Shown here: piece after piece, positions 34,863 through 48,800 of the stretch
Layout of the letters: every line of letters begins with the position of its first letter
How positions within the stretch are numbered: position 1 is the stretch's first letter
DNA from: Lumnitzera littorea
Taxonomy: Eukaryota; Streptophyta; Magnoliopsida; Myrtales; Combretaceae
NCBI GenBank assembly: GCA_024138015.1
Contig: JAMXBB010000010.1
Span: 9,383,653 to 9,447,652, forward strand
Reading direction: 5' to 3'
DNA: 64,000 nucleotides
Position numbers and translations under genes: made by a program
Notes under the pieces: generated by a model
What the model saw: the letters and a program-made list of their open reading frames with translations, nothing else
What the model was told of the DNA's origin: nothing
Database searches by the model: none

Positions 34863-36895
34863 TTTCTTCAACTCTTTTTGCTCAACTAAAGCCATTCTAT
34901 AAGTTATCTTTAATATCTGTTCAATTCCAATAGGTGGAAGCCTTAGAAGTTCATTAAGGAACTCATCCAAGAATTCTTTTACAATCTTAATGTCTTTAAT
35001 GTTAGGCTTTTCTAATTATGCTCAATTGCATTCATCCATTTCTCAATTTAATCCAATCCCTCTACACTAGTAGTTAGTTCTGAGCTCAATTCTTTAGCTT
35101 TTGGTGTAGTCAATTCTCCTATGAAAGTAGCTTTTGATCAATCTAATGCGAGAAAAGTCACCTTCTTCCCTTTGTAATTAATTGTAGCTTCTGCTACTAA
35201 CATCTAATTCATACCTAAGATAGCAGCATACTTGCTTGTTTCAATCAAGATTAAGTTGGCATTACTCTCATTCCCCTAAATATTCATAAATTACTTCTTC
35301 ACCATCTTCTTAGTGAACGTAATACCTCATGTTGGTGTCCTTACCCCAAAACTCAACTTTATAGTGGTAGTTGGCATTTTTGTTCACTATACAACCATAG
35401 GTGTGATAATATAATGCGTGGCTCCCGTATCAAAGAGAGTATACGTAGATTGGTCAAATATGGTGACATTCACTGAACCAAAATGTTTACATTCTTTTAA
35501 GGTTACTTCTTTTAAACCATTATAAGGTTTCACAAGGTTTCTTATCCTTTATTTACTACTTCTTACTAACCTTAGTTCTGTATAACTATTTGAGGAACAA
35601 AAAGATAAGGTTCGATTATTTATGTACCAAAATTCCAATCTCGATGGCTGTCTCATCCTAAAAAGCTATTGCCTCATCATCTATATAATCATACTCTACA
35701 TATCCCCAATCTCCCTCCAAATTATAAACGCATGCACTTTAGTTAAAGCTCCACGTATATTGCTACCTTGGTAACCTATAAGTTGTCAATCAATTTATAA
35801 GGGCCATGTTGCTTATGTTGGAAGGGCTCATCTCTATATATAAGTAATAACAAAATGTAACTTCTACTTACAAATGAAGCAAGTAGTGAAGTTCTTCCTA
35901 AAGCAATCCTTAATCCCATAACTTCAATCTCCATAAAAGTAACACTCGTTATGCAACTAAAGACATTCCCTAAGATAATATCTTCCTTTACACTTCTAGC
36001 ACTTGAGTGAACCTTTACTAGTAGTCTTTTGAGGTCATCTATAGGTATACATCAGCTTTTTCTCTTTGCCTTGGAAATTGGTACTCTCATGAGGCCTCTT
36101 ATCAAACACATTCACCTTAGCCTTGATTAGTTTCTATTTATCTTCCTTAGCATTTTCTACCATTCTTTCTCTTTCCATTACCACTGCATAGTTTCTAGGT
36201 TCAAACTCTCTCTCTGCCTTAGATTTGAATCCAATCCTTTGATGAATATATGAATCTTGAACTAATCATTATTTTGAATCTCATACTTGTATGGGTTAAT
36301 AGATCGAGCTCCTTTAGTTGGGAAGGCAACTCATCACCATATTGGATTCTAAGGCTATTAGGAAAGTAATTTCTAAGAAACTTTATACGCAAGACATCCT
36401 AAGTCACTAATAGCCCTGAATTCCTCCCTTTGTCCTAGCTCAAAGTTAAAGAAAGTTCCATATGTGACTCATGTGCTATAGTAACTCAAAGGCCTCAAAG
36501 GACCTCTTAACCTATAGCAGCCAATCTTCAACTTCATCTAACTTGTTAGCAATCTCTTTAAAGTATCGATTACACCTGATGAACTATGGTAATGTATAGT
36601 ACTAGGGCCTATAATCTAGTGGCACAATTAGGGCTACACCATGTAGCCTAGCTAGTAGAGGTGGAGGTAAAATCTCCTTTACTATACGAGTTAGGCCAAT
36701 GCAAGGGGTGTCCTCTCACTCTCTAAATATGCCTTGAGCAGCTCATTCTAAGTACGAATTGCTACCAAGATTTTATCAATACAATGTTGAGGACCATTCT
36801 ATTTAGGTCCTCCTGCTTACATTCACATTAGCATACACTGATCTTTCTAAGAGAAGCTTTTGACATTTTCATTAATTCTAAGAGCAAGGTTTCCA
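34863..36895 (-). pseudogene. Ty3/gypsy gag and protease relic, minus strand
   Basis: Upstream of the RT relic on the minus strand lies a protease with the motif LFDTGATHYII near 35400-35440, which retains the catalytic D-T-G. Two degenerate CCHC knuckles occur near 35890-36010 (KCKGRYYLREC and a CYFYGD..YGIKDC-like segment). A gag core near 36400-36570 (EIANKLDEVEDWLL...KRSFEAF) includes the conserved EDWL block. The N-terminal gag side ends at 36895, where a plus-oriented LTR begins. Multiple stops are present. Confidence 0.65.
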
Positions 36896-39800
36896 TGTAA
36901 GCCCCACAAATTTACATAGTTGTTCGAACGAGTAATTTAGAACATTAGTGAAACTAACTTAAATGATCTATGAGTAGACTCAAAACATTAGTCGAAGACA
37001 CCTTATAGACTCAGATGTTAGAAATATAATAAAATAAAACTAATATAGTTAAAATAGTATAATTTAACTATATACACATTATTTATCATAAATACATAAA
37101 ATAGGTTCAATTAGTGCAAAAAATTTTAAAGATAAATTATATATATAATAAATATATTTCATGACATAAAATAATATATAGAATAAGTGTATATATCTTG
37201 CATGTAGTTATTATGCGTAATTATATACTGGTAATAATCTAAAATACCCGATTTAATATAAACTAAGCTAAAATAAGCTATAAAAAATATTTAAAAAATT
37301 AATAAAAAAATCCTAAATCAAGTATGGGCAACTACATTTAGTTAGCATTAGGCATGTGGGGAGTTAGGGATACATGTTAGAGCCTAAGCTAAGCTTAAAT
37401 ATGTAAATAACATTGTATAAAAGGCCAAATTCTTTAGAGAGAAAGAAAATTCATTTTTACACCTTACAAGTTTTGAAAAATCTGGAAACATTAGTCAACA
37501 TTTCATTCATGTAAAGGAGGATCTAGAAAAATTAAGTTCATGGTTTGGAGATTGAAGAACAAAATTAGGGAAAAATTACAAGAATTAGTGCATAAAGTGG
37601 GATTAGAAAGGAACGTGTAATGGAGGAGCAATTGGGAATTGACCACCACCACCACTTGAACCAGCATCTAATGCCTAGCTCTACCAATAAGGAGGTAATC
37701 GGCGGAAGTAATCGGAGCAGTCAATTTTGGTGAGGTTCTTTTTATCAAATTTTTCAAAAAATTAGAAAAAATATAGAAATTGTCTAGAAAATTTTGGAAA
37801 AAAATTTTTCTACATATTTTTATATGTAGAATCTAGAAAAAATATTGTTTTGTAAAAATTTAATTGCTACAGTATACATGCTTAAGAAATCAATGAAACC
37901 AAGCAATTTTTTATATTGAAATAAATAGGTCTAATGATATACTTTCAACTTCAAATTTTTTTTTTAACTTTGCTCCACTTATATTAAAATTCTACAAAAA
38001 CATTTTTCATAAAATTAATTTTTATGAATTTATGAGCTCTAAATTGAGATTAAAATGATGTTTTGGTAAAAATTAATATATTACTCTTAAGGACCTCACA
38101 TGGAATCTGTAGTAGGTTGATTATTGGAGTAATATGTTATCTATTAACGTTGTTGAAGTGAATCTTACGAGTAGAAATTACATGTATCTACGAAAATGCC
38201 CTTATAAATGAAGTGGTAGTCATGGATTTGAATTGGAAAGTGATGATATGCTAAATGTGAAGTTTTGAGAAGTAATTAAGCTTGAATCTGTTTCAAGAAG
38301 TGTTAATGAGTTATTATGATTGGAGTTTGGGAAAGGAATATACAAATCTAATGGTTATGGAAAGTGTGAATAGGGTTAGACGATAATTTATAGGGTGATT
38401 GAGTGAAAACTCTACTAAGTTAGAGGGAGCTCATGTGAGGAAATTAGAACAAGGGAAACTCAGAGGTGGAGATAAAGGGTGAACTCTTAAGGAATTAGAA
38501 GTTGATTGGGCTCAGAGGATAGCTTAGAGGATATTTTGCCAAAAGATTTAAAAGTTGAGTAAACTATACAGTTGGTTCAAAAGGTGCCATAAAGGATACT
38601 TGAAGTGAAAATATATGAGAGTAAGCACTCAGAAGTTGTTTTAGAAGGTAATTCGTAGGAAATCTTAGGTAGTTATCAAACTCAGATGATGATTCAAAAG
38701 ATAATTCTATTAAAACCTTAACTCTAATATAGCTTAGGAGATAACTCACAAGCTCTCCAGTTTGAGAACTTCAAGGGTGAACTAACTCAGAAATTAGCTC
38801 AAAGGGTGTTTATTGAACAATCTTAGGCATTTACTAACCTCAAAGGTTAAACTGATTGTGAACTTCAATACCCATTTGGTGCATAGGGTAGCTTAGAGGC
38901 TTTTCTAGTTGAATATGCTGAAGGCACAATGACTCAAAATATAGCTCCAAAGGTAATAAAGGTAAGTTATACTTATATCACCATATTAAACTTTCAATAC
39001 TTAATGCATAAGATAATAAACTAACAACGAATAACTTAATACTTATATAGACACGTAAATCAGTAATATTTCATAATTTCATGCAAACTAAAGTATTAGA
39101 TAGGGGTAAATATCAAAGGATCACTAACAAAGACAAGTTAGCAAAACAAGTGATTGAGTTCCAGGTAACTGAGATTAGTACTTTACCACACTTTAAAGTA
39201 TCACTTAAGAATACTTGAAGGTCTTAATATGTGTCTTGTTTATGATTATAAGTTAGAAGCTTATGCATGTGCAGAGCATGTGTTTGAATATGGTACTGTT
39301 GTTATGGAGTGTTAAATTATATGTATTGGTTATTTTATGGTATTACCTAAATTGCTTGATCACCGCAAAAGCAATCTAACATAAAGTTAACTTAACTATT
39401 AACCAGAATTGCATCATAATCCACTAGGGGAAACGATTAGTATTATCGAGCCAAACACAAACCCTTTGATGAGGATAGCAAAAGTGGTCTTTTCTCTACC
39501 CTTAGTCAAACTAAGTGATAGGAGAGAATATCGTAGTAAGGTTGGGGACCGTGGTTTAAAGTAAAGTCTTGGGTAGAGCATGTTTCTCTATTGCACAAGC
39601 TCCGGTTTGGTTCCAATTCACGAGTATACGGTGTTAACTCCTCAAAACCCAGATTAAAGTAGGAGCAATTTCTTTAATCTCACAACGACTGATTAACATC
39701 GTACAATGGAATTTACTTGAACATGTATTGCATCTAATTAACCTTACTTAAAAAGCCTAATTGTTGGATGTTAGATATGTGCTATTATCTCTGTCTTACT

Positions 39801-40371
39801 TATTAAGCAAGTTGTTGTTCACTCCCATATAGTTGTTTTATAGGTTTCTAATATACTCACCAATATCACACCAAGTTTTAAAAGACTAGAGAACGAGGTT
39901 TGGGAGTGAGTTTCAAGACTAATGGGTTGTGTTCTTATTTATTGTTAGTTTTACTAACTTATAGGAAAACTAATAGGGTCTCTATTGGTGACTCTTTAGT
40001 TTTCAGCTATGGATACTATTACTACACTCTATAAACCTACGACCTTTTATAAACCCTTTTACTAATTGCTCTATTTTGTCAAATCAATTTACTTTTAGAA
40101 CTTTTGTTGAAATTAAGATTTTATACCTTAAATGATTTATAAAGCTTAATTTTCTTAGTTAGTTGAGCCACAACATTATTTTCTGAAGCTATTTTGAAAA
40201 GTTACATCACAGGTTGATATCTATTAGACTCAGAATTGGATGACTCAAAGCAAGGAAGTGGTAAACGCCTTGTGTAAGTTATACCTACGTTAGTGGCTAA
40301 AGTAGCTAGCTTTTAGCTTAGGTTATTTTATGCAGCAGAACTATTATAACTCTTTAATTTAAGGCGTGACA
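36896..40371 (+). repeat. Complete 3476-bp LTR, plus orientation
   Basis: It starts TGTAAGCCCCAC and ends ..GCGTGACA, matching the ends of the solo LTR at 20273-23809. A primer-binding-like TATCAGAGC follows at 40383-40391, so this is a 5' LTR with its internal leader to the right. Inside, 37640-37665 carries the GACCACCACCACCAC block seen in the 2157 copy. LTRs this long are unusual but known among plant gypsy elements. Confidence 0.65.
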
Positions 40372-40379
40372 ATTTTAAG

Positions 40380-40391
40380 TAATATCAGAGC
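40380..40391 (+). promoter_or_regulatory. Primer-binding site of gypsy element
   Basis: TAATATCAGAGC followed by ATGG is two changes from TGGTATCAGAGC, eight bases beyond the LTR end. Confidence 0.55.
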
Positions 40392-40980
40392 ATGGTCCTT
40401 GGTAATCCGCTTAAAGCACAACTCATTTGAACTAACTTTAAGACGTTATAGCTAAAATGAGTAAAACACTTTAAGGACATTGAGAATGGGGAAAGTAAGT
40501 AGGATGTAAAAGACTTAGACTAGTAAGGATATATATAAGTTATATATGTATACGATAGTATATAATGTAAATCTATAATGAGTAATAGGTGATGCTAGTC
40601 TAAGTTTTATCATACTTACTTTTGAATTCCAAACCATTAATTTATTCGTGCTCAGAAATGATAATGGATGATGAAGAGCCTATGGATTGTAAGAGTTAAA
40701 TTGTTGAAATTGTTTTGAGTTGGATTGATTTGGTATTGTTTAATGTTCTAGTGAAGTTATATGAAGTGCGTATATGTATTGAGTGAATTGTCCTATAGAA
40801 GTTAGGTGATTGAAAGTATTGGAGGATGAGTGGAAATTTATATTATTAATGAATTAATCGTTGAATTGAATGGCTTTTGGGGAAAAATTGATGGTGATTG
40901 ATGGAAGTATGTGATAAAGGCATATTTTTCTTGTTTTAAAGTGCAAATTAAGATAGAATTATTATTAATTTTATAGAAAT
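40392..40980 (+). other. Leader remnant and unassigned DNA
   Basis: The first ~150 bases are purine-rich leader-like sequence following the primer-binding site. No gag was found before another repeat begins, so the element is truncated here. Confidence 0.35.
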
Positions 40981-42355
40981 CATTAAGAAATGGTACTTAA
41001 TTATTTTCATTTGGACATTTTAGGAATTAGAGGATTCAAGAGTGGAATTATGGATGATTTAGAGGAATTTTACGCAAATAAACGAAGTTCGAATCAACAT
41101 GCGCAAGTTGGAATTGATGGCAGTCAACTTGCAATGAACACTGGCAGCCCTTGATGGCTATGCCGCTGGCCTACAAGTTGGCCTTGCACTTACACCGCTG
41201 ACCTTCATGAAAAAAAAAAAGAGAGTCACGCGAGTCAACCCTAATTTTTCTTATAAATAGCTTATGTTTCACTGTTTAGAAAACTTGAGGTTTCTTTTTA
41301 AAGACTAGAGAACATACTTTCCTTAGACTTAGAGAGTCATAAAATAGTCTTTAGTTAGTTTTTGAAGAATTCTTCGGGAGAATTACTTGGATCATTGAGA
41401 AGAATTTGCTTTTGCTGTAGAGACCAAGTTGAAGTTGCAATTAAAGATTATCTTTTCCAATACAGAATTGGTGACATCTATTTCAATTACTCTTATGCAA
41501 TTCTATAAATTACTTATACTTTCAATTATGAATTTTTCTGCAATTTCAATTAGTATTTGTGTTTTTATTTCCAAATCCATGGCTAGTGAAATTTATTTGT
41601 GGGAATTGATGAAACCCTAGGTACCTAAGATGATGATTGTGTTCATGTTATAAGATTAAGAGATATATGGATGATTTATGATTGCAATTTCTATGATTTC
41701 GATTATAATTGTTCAATTGATTATAATTGTTAGAAATTCTAATGATACGGGAGTTGATATAAGGTTTGTTAGAAATTCTTAGTTGATTTAATTAATCAAT
41801 GTAGAAGCAAAGTTAATTGAATTAATTAGGAATTATCTAGAAATTAATGTGATATTCGGCGATTAATTATTCACTAAGACATTAGGGATAATTGATTTAG
41901 GACATTAGACAATCATAGTATCGGGAGATATATGATTGTAATTTAGAGTCTATTGTTAATTGGAAGATACAAGAGCTGAATGATTAATTAGCAGTTTAAA
42001 TCCTTAGGTTTTAAGGTATAATAATTTCACTTGAATGACCATACAACTTTAATTTATATAACAAAATAATAATTTGATTGGCATAATCTAAGGTGGATTC
42101 TGTTTTCTTACAATTCTTAATTGATTGCTTAATTTTAGAATTTTCATAGCTATTTTCTTTTTAATAGTTTTAGAGTAATTATTAGATTAATTAATTTAAT
42201 TTTAATTGCCTAAATATTGATGAGAACTAGCATAAGATTAGTAATTTTTTAGTCCTCGAAAGATCAACAACCTTACTTTCTCTATATTACTTGATTCCAA
42301 CCTAGTATACTTACCGGAGTATTTGCAATTTATTTATATATATATATATATATAT
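40980..42355 (+). repeat. LTR-like block, Tat/Athila style
   Basis: Non-coding. It contains a TATA-like CTTATAAATAGC near 41250, a transcribed-leader style stretch and a GGAATTGATGAAACCCTAGG word near 41600. The terminal part (AGTCCTCGAAAGATC...TTACTTGATTCC...ACTTACCGGAGTATTTGCA, 42250-42327) resembles the 3' end of Tat/Athila LTRs. It ends in a (TA)n tract at 42335-42355. I found no partner copy. Confidence 0.4.
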
Positions 42356-42359
42356 TTTA

Positions 42360-42967
42360 AGCGAATTAGTATGTTGAGATAAGAGTGTGAAAAAGGATGT
42401 ACTCAGATAATGGTGTCTCATAAGAGCAAGAATATTCATTAACAATAATGTGTAAAGATAATTTTTTGCTACAAAAGATAAGGGACTATTTATAGTAGGT
42501 CCCTAAGGTAATAAGGAAATATGTATACTTACAATAAAGGGTAATACAAGAATAATAACCAAGTACATTGCTAAAAAGGGTGAATGAGATAATTAATGTA
42601 AAGAGAATATAGTACAATGTTAGGAAAAGTGAAGGACAAGTATCATACAGCTATTGCATTTGTATTTTAGAACCTTGGGTGTTGTAACTGAGCTAATTTG
42701 GTGTTATGATAGGTTTGTAGTAGAAGGTTCTTCAATTCAGCAGGGTGGGTCTTGTTGGCAGGAGTCAAGGACCTCAAACTCAGCACTCGGTAGGTTAGCA
42801 ACTAGGCAAGAGTCTGAGAAGAGCAAAGTGTATCCTAGTGGGGCATTTAAGAGTTCTTCCATAGCTCTTCCATATAGTAGAGCTCCTCTTCAGTGGTTTG
42901 AGAAGACATGATCCTTCTTGTGAGAGATTGTAAATCTTAGAGTTGAGCTCAAGTGAGGGGTCTAACA
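42360..42967 (-). repeat. 3' LTR (~0.6 kb) of minus-strand gypsy element
   Basis: On the minus strand it starts TGTTAGACCCC at 42967, just after an AG-rich stretch (AGGGAGCTAATGGAG) that could be the polypurine tract. It contains a TATA box ACTATAAATAG near 42490. Pol follows immediately to the right on the same strand. The left end is near 42355-42360, against a (TA)n tract. Confidence 0.55.
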
Positions 42968-42996
42968 GTCAACACTCCATTAGCTCCCTAGGGTTG

Positions 42997-44130
42997 TTAA
43001 AGATTTGCCTTCAAATCTTGATCTTCTTCTTCTTTCGGAGCATAGGGTATTAGGTCAGTAATGTTGAATGTTGGAGACACTTTGTATCCTTCAGGTAGTT
43101 CTAACTTATAAGCATTGTCATTGATGTGTTGAAGAATCTTAAAGGCCCATCCAACTTGGGGGATGACTTGTTTGTTCTCTTCCATAGGAATTGCTCTTTA
43201 TTGAGGTGAATCCAAACAAGGTCTCCTAAGCCATAAATAATTTGCCTCTTACCTCGACTTCCTTACTCTCTTTGTTTGGCTATAGTTTTAGCTAATTTCT
43301 TGGCAACCTTTTGATGTAATTTCTAAAACTCCTCAGTGTACTATAGACCTAACTGACTTTCTTCTTGAGAGGTCAAGCTAGTAATCTTGTCTAATGGTAA
43401 GTTCGGATTAAGTTCATAGACAACTTCAAAAGGCAATCTTCTTATCAAGCTATGGGCAAAGTGTTTGTAAGTGAATTCGATAATGGGAAAGCATAGACCT
43501 CAATCTTATAGATTATTTCCAACAGTAGCTCAAAGGAGGTTACTTACTATTCTGTTTACAACCTCTATTTGGCCATCTATTTATGAATGGCAAGAAGTAC
43601 TTAACATGAGCTTAGTATCGAGCTTCTTCCATAGTGTTCACTAGAAGAAGCTTGTAAACTTGGAATCACGATTTGATACAATACTCCTTGGGATACCATG
43701 TAGCTACATGATCTCTTGCAAAAAGAGGTCAGCAACAAATAAAGTATCATTAGTTTTGTGGCAAGGGATGAAGTGGCTCATTTTGCTAAACTGATCGACC
43801 ACTGCCGAAATAAAGTCATGTTTCCAGGGTGTTCTAGGTAGGCTTAGCATGAAATCTATGCTTAGATTGGTCCGTGGCCATTCAAGTATGGGTATAGGTG
43901 TATAATCTCCATATGTTCCTTTCTTTCTTTGGCTCAGTTGCATACCTCGTAACCTTCAAGAACCTTGCATACATCTTTCATCATCCTAAGCCAACAGAAA
44001 TGTTCCCTCAACAACTTAACAATTCTCTTCTCACTAAAATGGTCAGCTAAGCCCTTATCATAGGCTTCTTGAATAAGTAATTCCCTAGCATAATTGCTTG
44101 ACACATAAATTTGCTTTCCCTTCATCAGAA
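42997..44130 (-). pseudogene. Ty3/gypsy integrase relic
   Basis: The integrase zinc-binding region is at 43934-44125 (ELLIQEAYDKGLADHF...EHFCWLRMMKDV). The catalytic core start is at 43704-43943 (SIDFMLSLP...VVDQFSKMSHFIPCHKT). The C-terminal region is at 42997-43185 (WAFKILQHINDNAYKLELPEGY...FNITDLIPY). Between these the core is broken by stops and shifts, including the region expected to hold the later catalytic Asp and Glu. No separate chromodomain is visible before the LTR. Confidence 0.8.
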
Positions 44131-45560
44131 ATCCTTAGCTCAAATGGAACCCATCCAATAATCCTCCAATGTTGCACTTGGCCATTAAGGGTCCAAAATA
44201 TGGATAATGTTCGTATTGATTAAATAGGGTACTAAACTCAAGTATTATATCATGTAATGTCGTAATAAGAACATGCTAATGAAAAAAGGCATCGGCTATA
44301 GTGTTAGAACTTCCTTTCGTATACTTAATGACGTTGCAAAAGGTTTCCAAGTATTCAACCCACTTGGCATGGCATCGGAAGAGTTTTTGCTATACTTTGA
44401 GATGCTTGAGAGATTTATGGTTTATGTAGATAATGAACTCTCTTGATAGTAAGTAATGCTACCGATTCTAACGTGCTCAAATAAGGGCATAGAACTCCTT
44501 ATCATATGTCGAGTAATTCAATGTAACATCTTTGAGCTTCCCATTGAAATATGCAACTAGTCGATACTCTTACGTGAGAACAACTCTAATTATGACTCCG
44601 GATGTGTCACATTCTAGCTTAAAAACCTTGCTAAAGTTAGGTAGTACTAACACTGTAGTAGAAGTTAACTTGGATTTGGTCTCTTCAAATCTCTTCTAAG
44701 CTTTCTCGAACCATTTGAATTCAAAGTTCTTCCTGATCAGCTCAGTCAGTTGGGTAGCTATGGAACTAAAATCTCAAATAAATCTTCAATAAAACGAAGC
44801 TAGACCATGAAAATTGCTAACTTCAGTGGCATTTATTGGCATCAACCATTCAAGAATAGCTCGAATCTTTTGATTACCAACTCTGATTCTTCTTCCATAA
44901 ACAACATATTCAAGGAATACTAGATCACTTTAACAATACATACATTTCTTCAAATTGCTAAATAGTCTTTTAGCTTGAAAGATATTAAATACAGACTTCA
45001 AATGACTCAACATGGGAGTTGAGGTCAGTACTATACACTAAATGTTGTCAAAATAAACTACAACAACTTTTTTATCAAGGATCTCAAAACACGATTCATA
45101 AGTTGCATAAAGGTACTCAACGTATTTGTAAGCCCAAGTGGCATCACCAACCACTTGAGTAGACCATTCTTCATTTTGAAAGCAATCTTCCATTCATCTC
45201 CTAGCCTCATTTGGATTTAACGGTAGCTACTCTTTAGATCAACCTTCGAAAATATTCATACACCATGCAACTCATCAAGCATATCAAGTCGGAGGATCGA
45301 ATATCGATAGTTGATAGTGATCTTGTTAATAGCTCACCTATCAATGCACATTCTCCATGAGCCATTCTTCTTTGATACTAGGATAGTTGGTATGGCATAG
45401 GTGCTCATGCTCTCTTGAACATACCTATATTCAATTAACTCGCCAACTTGTTTCTTTAGCTCGATTACCTGTTGGGGATTGAGCCTATAAGTAGGTTAGT
45501 TAGGTAGGGTAGCTCCAAGGTGGAGGTCGATGTAATGCTCTATACCTCTAATAGGGGGTA
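44131..45560 (-). pseudogene. Ty3/gypsy reverse transcriptase/RNase H relic
   Basis: Minus-strand translation between the integrase and protease relics retains scattered RT and RNase H blocks in the expected order, for example an FKYFKQ-like RNase H end near 44340-44360 and RT blocks across 44900-45450. The frame changes repeatedly. It is homologous to the plus-strand RT at 23815-24510. Confidence 0.6.
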
Positions 45561-47190
45561 AACTTCTTAGCAATCCTACGAGAAACAAGTTGGCAAATTC
45601 TTGGAGTAATGTCTACACCTTGTTAAGTAATGCTATGACTTTTTTTAACTCAAGTAATCTTATGAGTAGGAATACGAACTCTTCTCTCTTAAAATCCCTA
45701 GAAAATTAGGCTTAAGAAATTACTAAGGATTTCCTCTACTGTGATTTGGAAATCTTCTCGTATGATTCCTAGACTTCTCTCGGGCTCATTGGGGTTAATA
45801 CAACTCTCTTCCCATCCTTTTGGAACATATAGGTATTCCTATATCCATCATGTAGTACCTTAAGGTTAAAGATCTACGGTTGGCCTAACAGTACATTGGT
45901 AAAACATCACATAATATCTCATGCTTATACCTTTCCGCAATGGAGATTAGCATCTTCACTTACTTGGTGACCTGAAGTCCACCTTTCTAGTTTAGCTAAT
46001 GAATCTTATAAGGTCTAAGGTGAGGGCAGGTCAACAACTTCAAGGCTTTTACTACTCCTTATGTTATGATGTTGGTACAACTTACCCCGTCAATGATTAA
46101 AGTACATAAGCTTCCATTCACTAAACAATAAGTGAGGAAGAGGTTCACCCACTGCTCATCCTCCCTTACAACACTTATACTAAGAACTCTTTAAACAACC
46201 ATATTGAGGTATTGCTTCCCCTGCTTGAGTTGGGTAAGGGCCTTAAAGTCTTCTAAGAACTCATTAATACACTATTCGGCTTCCCCCTCCTCTTCACCTT
46301 TATTGGCACTTTCTACTTCAAATTGGAGCTTATCTCCCTTGATGGTCATGATAAGTCGATTCAGGTACTAACTAGCCACATGTCCAAAACCAAGACATGA
46401 AGCACTTTATCTCTCTAGTCTTCCTACCATAGCTCTGACCTTGATCCTGTTTGACCTCGGGCTCCTCGACCTTAGTCTTTCCCCGACCATCATTAGGTTT
46501 ACTAAACATTTGACCTTAACAATCGACCTCAAAACTATATTGAGCTCCATTATATTAAGGTTGGCTTAACATACTAATCTTGCTAGACAAGCTAGGTTGG
46601 TTGCTCTTAAGTATAGGTTCTTTTCTTCTAATATTCAAGGTGCTCTATTTTGGAGGTGTTATGATACCTAAGCTCCGAGTGCTCAATTGAGTTGATTTTG
46701 CCTCCACATTTCGACCCTTTGTGCCACTTAGATGGTCTCATCTAGATTTCCTAGCCTTTACACTTCCATTATATTACTAATCTCAAATCTTAGTCCATAA
46801 ATGACCCTGGCTATTGTTCGACTTCTGACTCATTAACATCACAACGAATCATCAACAGTTAGAACTCTCGAACATACGCATCTACAGATTGGCCGCCTTA
46901 CTAATGTTTATAAAGGCGTCGGAAGGTATCTTGCTCATAATGTTCTAGCACAAATCTACTCCTTAAAACGCTCTTCATCTCACTCTAGGTTTAGATTTCA
47001 TGTCGGGCTCGCTAACATGCATTTTGCAATTTCTTTCACCACATTGTTGCATACCCAGAAAATTCTAAAGCAACTACTTGAATACATACTAAGTCTTCAT
47101 AATCATAAAAGTTAAATATCTTCTCAATCTTATCCTCCCAATCAAGGTAGTCATCATCAATACTAGAATGAGATGAATCAAGCTAATCAT
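45561..47190 (-). pseudogene. Ty3/gypsy gag-protease relic, minus strand
   Basis: The protease tail is near 45800-45900 (LLGQP...LKVLHDGY.NTYMFQKDGK). The body is near 46000-46150 and shows LIIDGVSCTN, where the family has D-S-G-S. A gag core near 47000-47190 (DDDYLDWEDKIEKIFNFYDYED...LEFSGYATMW) is very like the plus-strand gag at 18765-18915. The N-terminus and leader are missing beyond 47190, where unrelated AT-rich DNA begins. Confidence 0.7.
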
Positions 47191-48800
47191 GAAAAACATC
47201 AAATTATCATATTATATAGGTTTTTTGAAAATGTTATTTTTGGCCCCATTTCACTAAAAAATTATCATAAAATAAGTAAATATCCATATTTGAACTTAAG
47301 AACATAATTGAACACTTATTCTAACATAATCATTTACCAAAAATTCTTACTTATGGTTTTTTCCTTTAATTAGAAAAACTACCAACATAATCTAATTTAA
47401 TTATAATAAATAGTAACTGTAGAGATTTTTGAAAATTCTTGATACTATAGTTTAACACATAATGTAAGTATGTTACAAAAAAAAAAATTTAGGTCAAAAC
47501 AACATTATATAGTATTTCAAAAAATTAATTTAAAATTCATTGGAACAAAGCTCTTTCTTAAGAAAGTATTATAAATCATTAATATTTCAACAAAATAAAA
47601 TTACTACATTAAAGCACTTGTAAAATAACCCAATGAAATAATTTTTCATAATTTTCTAATTTAATTTATTATTTTTAATAAATAAATGAAAATCGGATGA
47701 TAAATTTAGACTCACTAGTAGACGTCTTTTCGGCCACACTCTTGGCACCACCCTTGGTCGGCAAGGCTTCCCCAACCACTAGAAGCTTTAAGTCCAAACA
47801 CCTCTTTGTCAAGTTCTATATGGCTATAGGAGCATTATTTCTCCCTATTTTTCCTATTATTTTACTAATTTTTGTTTAAATACAAAACTCAATATATTTA
47901 GGAGTGTTTTGCTATTTCCATCCATCCAAAATGATCTTAAACTTATCCAACATCTTCTTATAAGAGTTATAGGTAATGGAATTGGAGAAAGACATTTTAT
48001 TAGAGTATTTAGGTGTAAGGTTATATAATATTATATGTTCCTTTTTGGATAGCTAACATATGCTATTTTTCCCACTTCAGTAGAATGATACACTACTCTA
48101 AATATTTCCAAGTCAGTTTGTAATTTTCTCATACTTTTTTAGTAATTCACTACAATTTTTAGCTATTATTTATAATATTATATTAATATATTTACATATC
48201 AAATACATATAACAAATATAATACAATTATATTATATGCTATTTACCTCCAAATATTATTTTCATAGGTAAAATAATTTATCTATAACATTATGTTATCT
48301 TTTCAAAACTCAAAATTTGAATTTCTGATAATGATCAAGTAAACGTAATAAAAATATGTTTTATGAAAATTAAATTTTCTACATACTTTATTTCAAAAAA
48401 ATTAACCTTACTATGACCATTCTTTTAATTTTTGTGACATCATATTAAAATTTTTCTCAATTCAAATAATTTTTCTTAAAAACCTTAATTCGTATGAGAT
48501 GCCCTACCTCATATCAATATCAGGCAACTTAGGTCGTACATTTTCCTCTTGCTATCCTTATTTTTATAATAAATTTCTACTTTGCTTATTAAATTTGCAT
48601 TATTTTAGCATATATTTGAATATTTTAATAAATTTGGGTATATATATTTATAAAATATAATTATATTTGATGTATATTCATATTTTTAAAATATTATTAT
48701 TTCATGTCATTCTAAAGTTTTAATGCCCAAATAATTTCTTTTTTGAGTCCATTAATTATGGGGACCTACTCCGCACATTTCCAATAATTATAAAACAACA
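47191..48800 (-). repeat. AT-rich block, possible LTR fragment
   Basis: There is no gene. A less AT-rich patch at 47690-47870 and an arrangement of TTTTGAAAA-type words recall the inner part of the 3.5-kb LTR family in minus orientation, but I could not define ends. The frame at 47697-47879 looks like chance. Confidence 0.25.
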
